Assembly (NCBI GenBank): GCA_963678705.1
Contig: OY783212.1
Coordinates: 17,794,001 to 17,858,000, forward strand
From: Panorpa germanica
Lineage: Eukaryota > Arthropoda > Insecta > Mecoptera > Panorpidae
DNA: 64,000 nt
Reading direction: 5' to 3'
Shown: in pieces, positions 1 to 13,500 of the stretch
Layout of the letters: every line of letters starts with the position of its first letter
How positions within the stretch are numbered: the first letter of the stretch is position 1
Made by a program: the position numbers and the translations under genes
The notes under the pieces: generated by a model
Databases searched by the model: none
The model's input: the letters and a program-made list of their open reading frames with translations, nothing else
What the model was told of the DNA's origin: nothing

Positions 1-2795
1 ACAGAAAGCCTTGACAAATTAAGTGCCTCCGAAGTTGACAAAATTAAAAAAGAAACGGTTGAGAAAGTTACCAGTATAAGTGATAATGAAAATAACAAGC
101 CATCCATTGATGCAAAGGAAGAGAAAAATAAACATAATATACCGAAATATGAAGGAATAAAGAATAGAGCCAAACCGATAAGTGAGATCGTGTTGGAAAG
201 AAGCATTAGACCCGAAAAGAAACAAAGTATAGTTTTGGTAACAAAAACTGTGAAAATTGCAGCTCCAACTCCTGAATCAGTAAGCCAACAGTGTGAGAGC
301 AACTCATTTACAGATAACATTCCAAATGCGAATATCGAAAAAAATGGTAACTCATCAACCGTTGATCAAAATCTCAAGTTAGAAAATAGTTCTAAGAAAG
401 CCTTAATTAACCCTAGTAAAGTAGATCTCACACTTCCAAAATCATCTGATATAAGTATTAAAACAAATATAAAAGAAAATAATAATTGCAACAATGGGAA
501 CATTGAAAAATCAGGAGAATCAATAACAGCAACAGAAACAAAGATTTCTGAAAATCCCGAAGTGCAAAAAAATGATTCGAATTTAAAGACTGCTCAAGCG
601 GGACCACTGGAATTAAATTTAGTAGATATTAAGTATAAGCCTCTAAATGATCTTGGAGAAGGTTTCCGTGCAGCTCATAGTCCTCCAGAACCAATAGCAG
701 GAGTTTCAAATTGGAACAAATTTCATGAGCATGCTTATGGGATAAGGTGAAACAAAATATCAATTATTACGTTATGATTGATTAAATAAAACAATAACGA
801 TATTCTGTTATTTTTTTTTATTCTAGCACTTCTCTGTATGAATACAATCCATTATTGAACGACCACGCAGGGCAACCTATAGCGGATTGTTATGGACTGG
901 TTGCCAGACCCCAAGGAGTCGCCATGGCGTTAGCTGATGGCGTTAATTGGGGTGAAGTCTATTATATTAATTGTATATGACTACTTTAATGATAATGTAT
1001 AAGCAAATATAATATATTCAGGAGAAGGATCGCGCCTGGCTGCTCGTTCCGCTGTTCATGGATGTCTGTCATACTTAAACACTGCCATTTTTGGACCTGG
1101 ACAAGGTAACTGTTACCCAAACACGTATTGCGATGGATTCGTTCCATTAAAAACACGATAAAATACAAATTAATTATATAAAATATGTACGTCCAATTCA
1201 TTTGACAGGTAATGCAGCTTCTAGTACCCAAGAAGTATTTGTAAGTTTGCTTAGAAGTTTTTGGGAAGCGCACGCATGCATTATTGAAGTTGGTGGCGCA
1301 TTAACAACACTCTCTGCAGCAGTTGTGTTGCCTTTAAATGGGAAAGGTATAAATAATTTAATTTCCTAAATGTAGAAAATGATGGGTTGTTTTTTATATA
1401 TATTATTGAAAACTATTCAGATTCTGGTCGGTCCGTTGTCTGCACCTGTAATGTAGGAGATTCTCTGATTTACGTTTATTCAAAAAAATTTGGAGTCAGA
1501 GAAATTACACAAGGTAAATATAAATCAAGTCAATTATCTATGTTAAAACTGTTTAAATGTTAAATAACGCTATGGTTTTTCTGTCAGGATCACATGATAT
1601 CAACTCAATGCGTGATATGAGAGATGCACTCGGTGCTCTAGGTCCTGTCCATGGTAATTCATATTTTATTTTAAATATTTTAATAAATTCATATTTTCGT
1701 ACAAATTTGGGAAATTGTAATGTGATAAATATTACAGGTACTAGCCCTGAATTAAATAATTTAACACTTTCACTGACAATGGTCGATAATGGAGATATAG
1801 TGTTCTTAACATCGGATGGGGTTAGCGATAATTTTGATCCAGTCGTCGGGCGATTCGCAGAGCCGTATCGGATTCGTGAAGCTAAACAAGAAGTAACAAC
1901 CTCAGATAAGAAATTAAAAAACGCAGAACCAAACCTGCCTACTGGAAAAAAATCAACGAAAACTGATTCAAATAGTAGCAAAAATCGGCCAAGTATTAAC
2001 GCTAAATCAAATAAAATTGAGCCAAATTTGAATCCACATAAACGAACTTCTACTCCACGTCTAAGTAGTGATTTAACTCAGAAATCGCACGGTCAGAGAA
2101 GAGACTCAAATACTTCACGCAGTGGTGCGCCACCAAAACAAAAATCAACAAATTCAAAAACGACTACGCCTGAAGTTGATGCAACAAAACCAACACGTCC
2201 AGTGCGGAATTACTCTGGGAAACATACTGTAGAGGCTCAGGCACCTGCGACAGACTCACGGCCTAAATTTTTACGGTCTCACACTTCATTTGAAGGCAGA
2301 TCAAAGTCTAATGTTGCTTCTAAAACGGAAAGTCATAATCCTGGTTTCTATCGATCGTTTTCTGGATCTGGTGTTGAATATAAACCTCGGAAACCTATTC
2401 CCATTCCGCGATCCAAACAAGGACTTCCTCTGGTGACCGGTATTCAACGACATGATTTGACATTACTGAGGATTGCGGATTTATTAAATTATGGAATAAA
2501 TGGTACTTTAAAACCGTGTAATAACGCAAAGTCTTTATGCAATTTATTAATTGATTTTGTTAAAATGATTACAACTTGCAAACGTAAAATGTTAGAAGAA
2601 AATGAGTTATATTACTCCGAGAAAAATGGTGTTTTAGTTGAACTAACGAAATCTCAACAGCGGTCAAAGCGAAAGGAATGCATTGAACGTGAAATATTTA
2701 AATCTTTACCTGGAAAACTCGACCACGCAACTGTTGTTGCGTTCACCGTTGGAGTCGATCTCAACCTCGATGTTTTCTGCGAAACTAATCTCTAA
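1..2795 (+). CDS. PP2C-like phosphatase domain protein (CG9801-like), 5' end outside window
   Basis: Exons read as 1-746, 827-951, 1022-1105, 1209-1346, 1421-1513, 1588-1653 and 1738-2795. They join in frame to 769 residues plus a stop; the frame is open at base 1, so the start lies upstream. The first ~250 residues are Lys/Asn/Ser-rich and look disordered. A PP2C-like fold follows: an ADGVNWGEGSRLAARSA stretch (first metal-binding Asp), a CNVGDSLIYV strand pair, and an FLTSDGVSDNF motif (later metal Asp). A ~230-residue Ser/Arg/Lys-rich insert (from about 1880 to 2400) separates this from a conserved helical C-terminus. The layout recalls Drosophila 'PP2C-like domain-containing protein CG9801' (recalled, not searched). 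The key Asp residues are present, so Mn/Mg-dependent Ser/Thr phosphatase activity is possible but unproven. The substrate is unknown. Confidence 0.85.
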
Positions 2796-4462
2796 ATGTA
2801 CATAAATAGTTTTATTTATATATTTTATTTTATTGTGTGTAACACTATACAAGCAGCTTTATATATTATGTTTAAAAACAAATAGATACATACTCATATA
2901 TTTTACTCAATATGATTCCGATTCTGTACAAAACTGTACAAATTGATATTGCACTCCATATTTTTTTTAATATATCATTTATACACTTTGTTTTTATATT
3001 GATATTTATAAATAATATCGTCAGCTCAATGCTATAAAATAATTAGCTTATTATTTGTATAATCAAGGATTTTGATAAATTTATTTCAATTTTTGAACAA
3101 CAGTACAATTTTTCTAGTTTTGGGAAAATTACATCTTGATTATTGCATATATATATATATTTCTTATAAGCGTTGTAATCTGTTGCAGAATATGATGTTT
3201 AGAGATTTAATTTTATTATCTGTAATCACACTTTTAATTGGTTAGTATATTATGATTCATTTAAAAAATAATGAATATTTGATGCAAATTATTTCTAAAT
3301 ATTCCCTGCAGTTTAAGACTAAGCCAATTACCCAATGTCTTTTATCATTTTTTTCTAAATGTATTTATAGCATAGTGGCGACGATTTTTAAAAAAGAACA
3401 AGTTTTCAAATATACTGCTCAGTAAATAATTATCTGGTATTCCAGCTTACTTAAATGTATTGTTTGTATGTACAGAAATTGGCAAATGCAATAATAATAG
3501 GACCAAATGTGATTTTGTTTGTTTTATTGAAGTAGTTATAGATTATGTTATGGCTAACTTCGCTGTAGTCACTGGATACAAATGAATTTGACTTTTAGAC
3601 GAAAGAAAGGACTGCACCCAGTAAACATTTTGGAGTAAATTCGACTTAATTTCTATTACATATCATGAATTTTTTGTCTGGAACGTGTTCGTTTTCTATT
3701 CAGTCGTTCATAGGAAAGGTCCTTTTTATGAGCTACAGACATTGCAACGACAGTTCACTGCTGAATTAAAAGCGGAGTAGGTTTATGATTTATGACCGGA
3801 TAATAAAAATATACCCATGTGGGAAAGAAACAGAAATACTTAATGAATGATGTTGGAAAAAGAAAGAATATTATTATGAAAAACTAACACAAAATCTGTG
3901 ACAGGTAGAGAACTTGTAAAGCGTTAGAATAGAATTGTACGAGTGACTCGAACTTCACCAAATTGTTTACTGGGCACCGACTTTCAACAGTTTTCAGATT
4001 GTGCACCAATCCTACGTTATATTACGTTTACGATATTTGCCTTCTGCATTGTTTTCGACTGATGAATTCAATGAAAAATAATAAAATGTAATTTATTTTT
4101 CAAATGCAATAAACTAGGTCACAAAATGTTTGTTTGGAGTAACTAACTAACCGTTACAGGGTTTAGCGACGGTAAAGTAATCACAAAATATTTGAAGGTG
4201 ATTTTAAAACTTTTTATTATTTTGATATTTAGCCCTAATAATAACAATTACTTAGGAGTACATCATTTAAAAAAAATTACATCAAATATGTGATAATTTG
4301 TTAAAAAAATAAATATTAGCATAAAATTAAGTTACTACAGATATAAAATAATGTTCAATTATCTCGTCACTATCATTATAAAACACTTTTACTTCGTTTC
4401 ACGTTTATCCACGTCTCTTACGAAATCATTTTGTCATTAACTATTTTCGAGTAGAAATTTTT
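2796..4462. other. Intergenic AT-rich DNA
   Basis: No convincing coding exon was seen on either strand. The first few hundred bases should be the 3' UTR of the PP2C-like gene. A MITE-like element sits at 3618-3973. Confidence 0.5.
3618..3973. mobile_element. 356-bp MITE with CCAGTAAAC ends and GCAC target duplication
   Basis: The element starts CCAGTAAACATTTTGG and ends with the inverse, CCAAATTGTTTACTGG. It is flanked on both sides by the 4-mer GCAC (3614-3617 and 3974-3977), as expected of a target-site duplication. It has no coding capacity, so it is a non-autonomous DNA transposon. A second, shorter and diverged copy lies at 51511-51753; internal sequence around a cagtcgttcata motif is shared with it in opposite orientation. 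The superfamily is not assigned. Confidence 0.65.
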
Positions 4463-5325
4463 CTATTCGCACTTCCTTTTTTTGTTATTTGCAATTAATG
4501 AGATTTCTCCTTTATCTTCACAACCACGTGTTTCTATGTCTTGAAAAATCTTTTTCTTTTCGAAAGCTTCCGTTTTGAAACATTCCGGATTGTCGTCCAA
4601 ATTTTTTAAACATTTTTTGCATATAGTAGAGGGAAGCCCGTCATTCTCTTTCACCTAAATTTTATTCAATAAAAACTTTAATATTTGAAACATGTAAAAA
4701 GTGGTATATGTATATTTATAAATAATTTTTATGTATTATAAAATGTAATATTTGTTTATATTTTAAAATAGCAAGAAGGCTGAATAAGCCAAAGCTTAAT
4801 AAATAAAAAAAAGAAAAAGTGGTTCATCGAGGTTGCAACTGAAATCTTATAAAGAAATTCAAAACTATTAAGCTCCAAAATATCCAACAAAAAAATTAAT
4901 TAAATGGTTCACAAGATTAACGTATCAAGTTTTTGGAATTTATTTTACATACTAATAAATCAATAATTAATAATTCAGCAATAATTTGCTTCTTGGATTT
5001 AAATATTAAAAATTAAATACATAAATATTAAGCCGAAACTTACTAGTATTATTTAATGTAATATATATTACCAATAACGTAACCGTTTTTTTGCTTACCA
5101 AGATATAACATACTTTCATAAAATTATCAAATAAAACTTTAAATTCGTAGTACATACCTTCATATCATCACGTGAGAAAAGCATGTTAATCCTATTCCTT
5201 ATTGATATTTCAGAATTACTCTCATTTGAATCTTTACAAAATATATTAAATTGCTCTGTATTTTTACAACAAAACCGACACATTTTATGTAATACAATTG
5301 ATAATAGTTTATTTAGAGTTTCCAT
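4463..5325 (-). CDS. ZAD (zinc-finger-associated domain) protein without visible C2H2 fingers
   Basis: Two exons on the minus strand: 5325-5158, donor AAG|gtatgt, phase 0; and 4654-4463, acceptor ttag|GTG. Spliced product 119 residues. Residues ~14-19 carry MCRFCC and ~67-70 carry CKKC, the C-x2-C ... C-x2-C spacing of the arthropod ZAD zinc-binding dimerisation domain. The tail is short and basic (NNKKRKCE). ZAD proteins are normally transcription factors with several C2H2 fingers after the domain, but here a stop follows directly. It could be a ZAD-only protein acting as a dimerisation partner, a truncated gene copy, or an isoform whose finger exons were not recognised downstream of 4463. 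Confidence 0.7.
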
Positions 5326-6441
5326 TATTTACAGGATTATTAACTATATTATAATTTAATTTATATATGAGATTTTCACGAGCGCTATTTTAAAATTATA
5401 ATTATGTCGTTTAAAAATATACCTCACAGATCAGTTTTTATTCACAGATGACAATAACAGAAATGTTTAAAACCAAAGTAAATTCAAATTTTAACAATGA
5501 ATTATGAATCAACAATTGAATGAAAATAATTTACAATAGAATGCCTTATTTTGAAATGATAAATTCTTCAATTGAGAAACATAATTGAACGGTATGATAA
5601 TAATAGTCGACACAGAAATAATTAGCATTAACTATATTCCAATTGATAATTGCGTATTGTTTTTACTTCAATGGAAAAGTTTATATATTCAAATTTAAAT
5701 AAAGAAATATGTCGTCAGGTTGTAACCAATTTATCATAAAGAAAACATAAAAAAATGATTGATAAGTTTGGGTAGTAATGGAAGGCGTTTATGTAGTCTT
5801 TGAAGAGCAACAAATTTTCTGTTTATTAGCAGTAGCTCTCAAATCAGATACGATGTTAACATGATTACTGCAGACATTGCGCCTGATCTGAATGCTACTA
5901 CTAATACACTGAAAGTTCGTCAACTGTAACTGCTTCTTTTATAATTACTGTTGAATATATGACGCAATTGGTTGAAGTCTAAGCTATTAAATCTAAGCGA
6001 TTAAATCGTCGCTGCGCGTGGTCAAGATGGTTAAAACGACGATAGGTCGTTCCGTTGGTGCGGTTTAAAATTCTGACCAACCGTGTTGTAGACGGGATAG
6101 AAGGTGTGCGAACGTCGAGACCGTTAAGCATATATAAGCGTAAGCCAACGTAGAATAAACATCCTAACACAAACAACTTCAATATTTTTGTACTCAACAA
6201 ATACCATGCAACATAATAATAATTAATTTGCAGTAGATGGCAATAGTCATGAATTTTTATTTTTAAATAATCATACATAATTTTCTTTTAATTAAATAAA
6301 TTTCTAATGTTCAGTAACTTTGTTTTAATAAAGTAATTTATTATTATGCATATTTATATGTACACAAAACTTACCATATTTTAAGAATTAACCCTTAACA
6401 AGGCAAATATTGGGTAACCCTACTTACTAATAATACAACAT

Positions 6442-6541
6442 AATTCTGTCCCGTTTTATCAACAATGAATTTCACCTTCAATTGTACCTAACAATATTAC
6501 ATATTACTCATTACAGGAATATTTTTTAACGGGACAGAATT
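6442..6541. repeat. Small inverted repeat (14-bp arms)
   Basis: AATTCTGTCCCGTT at 6442-6455 is repeated in inverse at 6528-6541. Both outer flanks also contain AACATAA-like sequence, interrupted in one arm. Possibly a remnant of a short MITE; no target duplication recognised. Confidence 0.4.
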
Positions 6542-7318
6542 GTTGTTATGTTTGTTTATTTAAAATTAATGATTACCGTATAAAATGCAAAATGCAAAAT
6601 GCATACACTCATTTATATTTATATATATATTCTTTATATTACATTTTGTTTGAATTGTTTTTTATTAATTTCTGAACACAAGAAAACTCCAAATTTATTA
6701 ACTTCCTAGAAATGAAAAGTAATAAAAAACAATTCCTTCTTATTAAAGAAAAATCTCAAAGAGATTAACAGTTTTATTAAATTTACCAGAATTATTTATA
6801 AATCGGTAAATTAATTTGATTAAAAGTAAAATTTGATAAATAATTTCACTAAAAAAGTGTTTTTAAAATACTAAATTGTAATTGCATTTATGAAATTTAT
6901 TTTACAAAGAATTTGATAATACTTTAATAACATTAATTTTAAAAAAATATTATATTTATAAATTAAGTCAAAAAAATTTAATAATAAACATTTTATCTAA
7001 TAGTACAATATATTTTTCATATACCGTTCTAATAGTGCAACTTCCGTTTAAATATATTTAAGATAAAAATAACAATATTTTAAGTTTCTAAATGGCAAAA
7101 ATCTGCAGAAAATAGATTTCGTGTCACATATACAACGTAGACGTAAAGATCTAACATTCTGGTATCAACCTCTCCAATTTTTACAAAAAGTGCCTGTGAC
7201 ACCCCAGTGAACATCGTCGTGACCTTCAATTTCATAAGAACATCATAACAACACTTATCTAACGTAAACAGATAAATATGTCATGTAAAAACATTATAAA
7301 CTGTGTATAATACTTAGA

Positions 7319-7436
7319 ATCGGTTGCTGTACTCATAGTTATGCCATCCTTGTAGCAGAAACTTAATCGTCCGAATGATTTACCGTTATTTCTCTTTCGA
7401 TTAACTATTGCGATAACAATGAGTACAGCAACCGAC
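7319..7436. repeat. 118-bp inverted-repeat element (about 22-bp arms)
   Basis: TCGGTTGCTGTACTCAT followed by tGTTA-like bases at the left (from 7320) is mirrored by ATGAGTACAGCAACCGA at the right (to about 7435), with one mismatch over about 22 bp. It has no coding capacity. It looks like a miniature DNA transposon or a stable hairpin; target duplication unclear. Confidence 0.5.
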
Positions 7437-10274
7437 ACTTGTTAGAAACTTATAAAAGTTATGTTTTATTATTTTATTTTAAATCTGAATACTTTATATT
7501 GTTCATCGAAGTATCAGGTTGGTACTATTATGTTAGGTCACCATTGGGTCTGTTTTTAAGCTAGTTTTCTAACACGTAAATTTGTAAGGAATAGATAATT
7601 GGATTATATGTATTTCCACGGCAAACATCCGTCCTATCGTTGGTAGATTACTTATACACTATTTTCAATTCCCGTACATAAAAATCAACCAAGAAATTAT
7701 TTTTACCAATTTTTAAACTATTCAAAATTTGGAATCGTTTCCGTTCTTTGTTTTTATTTTGATGAATCCCCATTGATACCATTTCTTGTTTCGAAAGTTG
7801 TATAGATGTATTACAATGTAAAGAAGTTAAATCGTATATAAAATTGTATTAGATTTTAATTTTCTAATTTGGATTTTCACACAATATTTATAACTACAAT
7901 TTAATATACAATTATCAAAATTCCTTAAATAAAACTGTTTAGTTTTTAACTGTGCTCTATAAATTTTGAAACATGAATAAAATAATTCAAAAAATATAAA
8001 ATTTATTAAAAACACTTGCTGATTTCATTGTATTAAATACATATCTTAAAATTTTCTCTTGAGTTAATTTATTAGAAACAAGTGATAATAAGACAAGAAA
8101 ATATTTCAAAAACGCTTTTCATTAAAGAAAAAAAATCATATGGTGTTATATAAAATTTAAATGCAAAAATAAAAATGTTCTTCATGCTAAAAAAAATATA
8201 ATTTTAAGTAAGCGTAATTGGGCTTTATTAAGTTGATGGATTTTGTAATATTTTGCAATAACATAAGAAACAATTTAATTTTAATATATACATGTTATGA
8301 AAAAGAATTCTAAACAGTTATTAATATAATAAATAGATTGTTACTAAATTATATACTTAAAAAATACAAATCATTATAAAAGTAATTATTTAAATGGTAA
8401 ATTATGATTGACAAAAACTGATTGCCGAAAATTGTTGGGCCTACAATATGACTATATTAAAAGATCATATTTTATTGTTTTAATATAATTTGTATTTACA
8501 TTGTGTATGGTTCTATCAATAACGAAATTATCAAATATGTGACTAGTATGATATTTTACATACTACCCCCAAGTCGTCATTGAACTCAATATTATTATGT
8601 CATACAAAAATTGTGATAAAAGAAGAAATGTATTCTTAGATATATTTGGCTTCAACGAATAAAATTTCATGAGTAAAATATATTGTAAATGTAATTTATA
8701 TAAATTTTAGAATACTTTCTTTCAATTCTTCATAGAGGTTATTAGAGAACTAAAACCAAACGATATCACAAATATTAACTATACATATTCTAGTCCCTTT
8801 TAAATTAAATTACTCATCTAAACTTCTAAAGCATAATAAATATGAACTGTTTAAGAAACAAATGTAATATATGTTTCGAAAATAATCAGTTTTCTTAAAA
8901 ATTACATGTAAAACTTGGTAATTGAATATGTGAATAGAATATAACAATTAAAAATGCTGTCTGCAAAAGTAGCACAATCACAAGACACTTTACATAATAT
9001 CAAATTTAGTACAAGATAAAAGAACCATCGATACTACAGATTCATAATTTTCACACATTCAGTCTTCGAATTCCAAGAACAGACAATCTTATATGAAAAT
9101 ATCTATTTAACGAGCAAACTATTAAAAATAACTAATTTAACAAAATATTCAGTTTAATAAATAATATTTAACCTAATAAATTAATAATTGTAGACAAAGA
9201 AATACAAAATATGTTAAGTATTCAAATGCTTATTATATTAATTCATAAAAACTCCTCACAATAAAGATTGTGCTAAAAAAATGTTATCATCGATATAAAT
9301 AATTTGATATTTCCAAAAATTTAATAGGTTAATTATTAAAATTAGATATGAGACAGCTTAAAAATACCAAAGCTTCATGTTCAAATATTTGACTTTTTTA
9401 TTTCAATTTTAATATATTTAACATAATACATTTTTTATTTGACAAAATTTATTATTAGTAGTCTAAAATGAAAAAATAATTCATAGACTAAAAAATAATA
9501 AACCTTCAATACAATATTTACATATTTCCAAAAATACCTATAAAAAAATCATTTAATTGCAAAACTCTATTAAAAAATATATTTTAACTACAAATATTTA
9601 TTGAACATCATTTTTAAATTGAATCTATAAACTTCAGATTGAAAAATTTGAAATAAATTTAGAAACTTAATTTTGTTCTCAATTATTAATAGTAGAATTG
9701 TCATAGATTATTGAAACAAATCAATATACTATCTATACAAACTATAAAAAGCTACACGATGTTATACGGATCATTACATTATTAATATTGTACTACATGT
9801 ACATGGTAAAGGCAAATCTTAAAAAAGTATTAAAAAAATATCTAATTTGAAAATGACTCATCTAAAAAAAAAAAAGGTATATCAAAAACAAAAAAGGTAA
9901 ATGTATATCAAAAATCAAACAAGATTATTAAAAAAGAAAATATTACTTGTTTAAATATTTTTATTTGCCAATTATAAAATATTTCTAGAAAAAGGAATAA
10001 TAAACACAAAATATCTCAAATATATAAACTTAGTTACTTGCAGGTAAATGATTTTTTTAATAATAATTTTTAAGAATAAAAAAAATGAACTTCAACAATG
10101 ATTAATAACAAAACACTATACAAACAATTGTCTCCATAGAAATAAAGCTTCTTTTTCATATCTTTGAAGAAATCTCCGCCACATTTTCTTAAAAAATCCT
10201 ATTCTTAAAGATATAAATAGGCTAGATCCAGTAACTAGGTAGCAAACTGCGTCCCTTTTTAAATACATCATATA

Positions 10275-10355
10275 TGTTATATATAAATATATATAAAATT
10301 ATATATGAATATATATATAAAATTATATATGAATATATATATAAAATTATATATA
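10275..10355. repeat. AT-only minisatellite, about 24-bp unit, three copies
   Basis: The motif ATATATATAAAATTATATGA (abbreviated) recurs three times in tandem with minor changes. It is simple low-complexity DNA. Confidence 0.7.
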
Positions 10356-10543
10356 TTATGAATTAATCACTAAATATTTCATAATAGGATTTCTTTGCAA
10401 AGCTAAACATATATTTCATTTTTCTTATTCTTCAAAAAAAAGTATTCTTGTTTAAAAAGTATTAGAAATATTATTCCTGAACTCCTTACCACTTAAAACT
10501 GAAAAGGCTTTTAAGTTCCATTTTCTTCAAATAATTCATTTTC

Positions 10544-13500
10544 CTATGTTTTTGATTGTTCCTGTACAGCAACTGTTTCACTGCAAGATTGACGTGAATT
10601 CAAAGGCGTAGATCGTTTCGTTTGTGTTAGAGGACTGGCCTGTAAAATATAAACCCGCTTACAAATATGTTGCAAGAAACTAATTTCTGATCATTTAGCA
10701 TGATATTTACCTGATCTGATATGGAAGTTTTGGTTAGAGAATTACTTAAGGCAGCAACCACTGCATCGCTGCAACCACAAATTATTTTTAAGAAGTTATT
10801 ATTTATATCTACACATTAAAGAGTGATTAGTATACTCTTGCTTTTTATACAAATGAATTGAAATGTTTACCTTTGTTCAGTTAAGGTACCAGCATCGATA
10901 TTTTCAGTAACTTTATCACTAGAAATAATTACATTTGGTACACTGGGAACTCTTTGGTCATAGATATCATCCATTCTTATTTGACCAAACATATCGACTC
11001 GTTCCCTAGTATCACGGTGATCATTTGTAACTTGCTGATTTGATGATGTAGAAGGCTGATCATTAACAGATGTAACCTGTTGCATAGCCTGATTAAATGT
11101 AGGAGGTGGACATGAAGAATCTGTCGGCTGGCTTTTACTTTGTTGACTACTTGTGGTAGGTTGACTGGTTTGTTGTTCCTCACTTTGTTCTGTTTCTTGT
11201 TCGCTACATTCTTCTGGTTCCTAAATATAAAATATAAAACAAATGAAAGTGTCCTATTATAATAATTAGCTTTCCAAAATAATATTGACATTACCTCTGT
11301 TGGACACAATTCAAAAGCTCTTTGAAGTGTAGCTCTAGCAGACGGTGACCTTTCTAAAAAGTATCCGCTAGTAGAATCATTACTATGTGCAGGCGGACTC
11401 CATGTATTATAACTATATCCACCACTGCCAGGATAACGCTAAAATAACCAGATATAACATTAAATTAAGCTTTAATATATTAGGTGCGTACTAATTTTAT
11501 TAGATTTACCCTATCTAATTCATCTTGTAACCATTCCGCAGCATTAGCCCATCTCCTAGACAATTCTGCGTTTGTGTGAAGCATACTCAAAGCTACTCTA
11601 GACCTGGTGAATAATGACACAAGGCACTTTATGCAATGGTAACCTCTTTTTTGATAGTGTGTTTTTGAACGTTGAATTGTATCCAGTAATCCTTCACGTT
11701 CTTCTTGTACACCTGTTAATTATTAGAATTATTATTAAAGTAATAATTAAAAATAATAATGTAAGACATCGATTCTTTTTCTTAATGAATAAGAGTAGGT
11801 AAGCAGGCCCAAATATATCAAGATATTAATAAATAAATCAGAAATATTATAAATTAAAATTCATAGAAATATTATAAATTACACAAAACCTAAACGCGAT
11901 TGTATAAATGATTCACAATTTTTTAGAAAAACATAATATTAAAAACTATTCTTATTATTTTGAAACGTAATATCTTCGTCTACATATTACTATTTTTAAA
12001 ACTATTATCGAATATATGTAGAATACCTGATATTATTTCGGGAGGAAACGTTTGTTGATTAAACCACTGAGATATTGAGCCTCCTAAATATTTGTTAGTA
12101 ATGTTAATAATATTAGTATATGAGTTTCAGAAAACTACAGGTGATATTATAAACATATTACCCATAATGGCGTTGTGAATCCTATGACTTTGCCAAGAAT
12201 CCTCAATAAGTAGAAGCCCTAAAAGAAGTTCCGTGTGGTGTCGCAACTCATGGCAATAAGCGTACGCCACCTTTGTTGAAAGAAAAAATTGTTACTGCCT
12301 GAGTAAAATTACCTGTAAATAACTTAGTAGCACTATAAAATTATATCGAACCTGCCAAAGTAACTCTGTAAGAACAGCTCTTGAAAAATGCGGATTTTCC
12401 CAACTGCAGAATTGTAATAATCTAATTCCGTCATCAACTAAACTTGAATCTTCTATTAATTTTTTCAAGTAACTAAAATTGTACAAAATCAAAATGTGTT
12501 ATTGTAATAATTCAAAATAATTAATGAAATATGTTTAACGTAACATAAGCCTGTTTTGAAACTTTTTAAAAACAACTTTCTGTATGGCGTTCTCTATTAG
12601 GAAAATTTCTTTTCTAACTCTTAGTACATAACAATACATTGTCTTCAATGAACCACAATAAAAAGAATCAAAGTTAAGTACCAAAAGAACACAAAAATAA
12701 CAGTGCAATAAAGACATTTTCTCCTAAAATAAAACATAGTTTAATTTCTATACCATAATTTACAATGAAAGCAGTTTCATTAAGTCGATTTTAAAAAGAA
12801 ACAAAATAGTTAAATATAAAGACTTAAATTACCTATTCCTTCCAAATAAAATGTCAGCTGCCGGTGAAGGTAATTGGCCTATAGGCTCTGTAGTTTCTCC
12901 GTAAGGGTTTGGTAATGTAGGCACACCTTGAGAAGCAGCGGAACTTTGTGTTCTACTAGAAACATCACAACAGCGCACTAAAATTGACACCACCTAAACA
13001 AATAAAATATATAAATAACTTCGTAAATTTTGAAAAGGAATTTATATATAGTCTAAATCATGATAGTTCGGCGGCGACTTATACTTAAAAGAGGTTATAA
13101 AAGCGTTTCGCTTATTCGTTTCTATATACATTATAGAAAAATAAGTGAGTAAGTGCCTTTTAGTTATATCGGCAGTTATACCCCACAACTTATTTTATGT
13201 AGGAATCGCCGCCGAACTCTCGTAATTTGAACTATATTTATGTTAGGCTATACCTGATGTAATTTTGTTAATTCTGGATATTGGTATTTTATTGCAGGTC
13301 CTGGTCCTTCGTCTAATGCCACTTGCATAAAAGTTGCAGGAACATTTAACTGTAACACAACATTTAAATTTAAAGTTATTCAATAAAAAAGTATATAATT
13401 AATTATTGTGACATTGAAATAATAATAAACTTACTTTTAGAAGTTGTGCCCTTTCGGGAAGACCTAATGCACAATACATATGAAACAAAGTAAAGTAATG

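Larger units (their letters stand above)
5326..10543. other. Long gene-poor AT-rich intergenic region
   Basis: No supportable gene on either strand. Minus-strand ORFs here (5979-6278 and 7827-8015) have composition typical of AT-rich noncoding DNA and no recognisable domain. The part next to 10543 is presumably 3' UTR of the fat facets gene. Two small inverted repeats (near 6.5 and 7.4 kb) and a short AT satellite (10.3 kb) are listed separately. Confidence 0.5.

Noticed and set aside
986-1273. 95-residue minus-strand ORF
   Set aside because: Antisense to exons 3 and 4 of the PP2C-like gene, whose sense frame is clearly conserved.
5979-6278. 99-residue minus-strand ORF with repeated RFN.LD motifs
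   Set aside because: The repetition reflects a short direct repeat in the DNA (TTAAAnCGnCG-like). No start context, domain or splice support.
12535-12717. 60-residue minus-strand ORF inside fat facets
   Set aside because: Lies in an intron between well-supported exons and has no USP9X counterpart.
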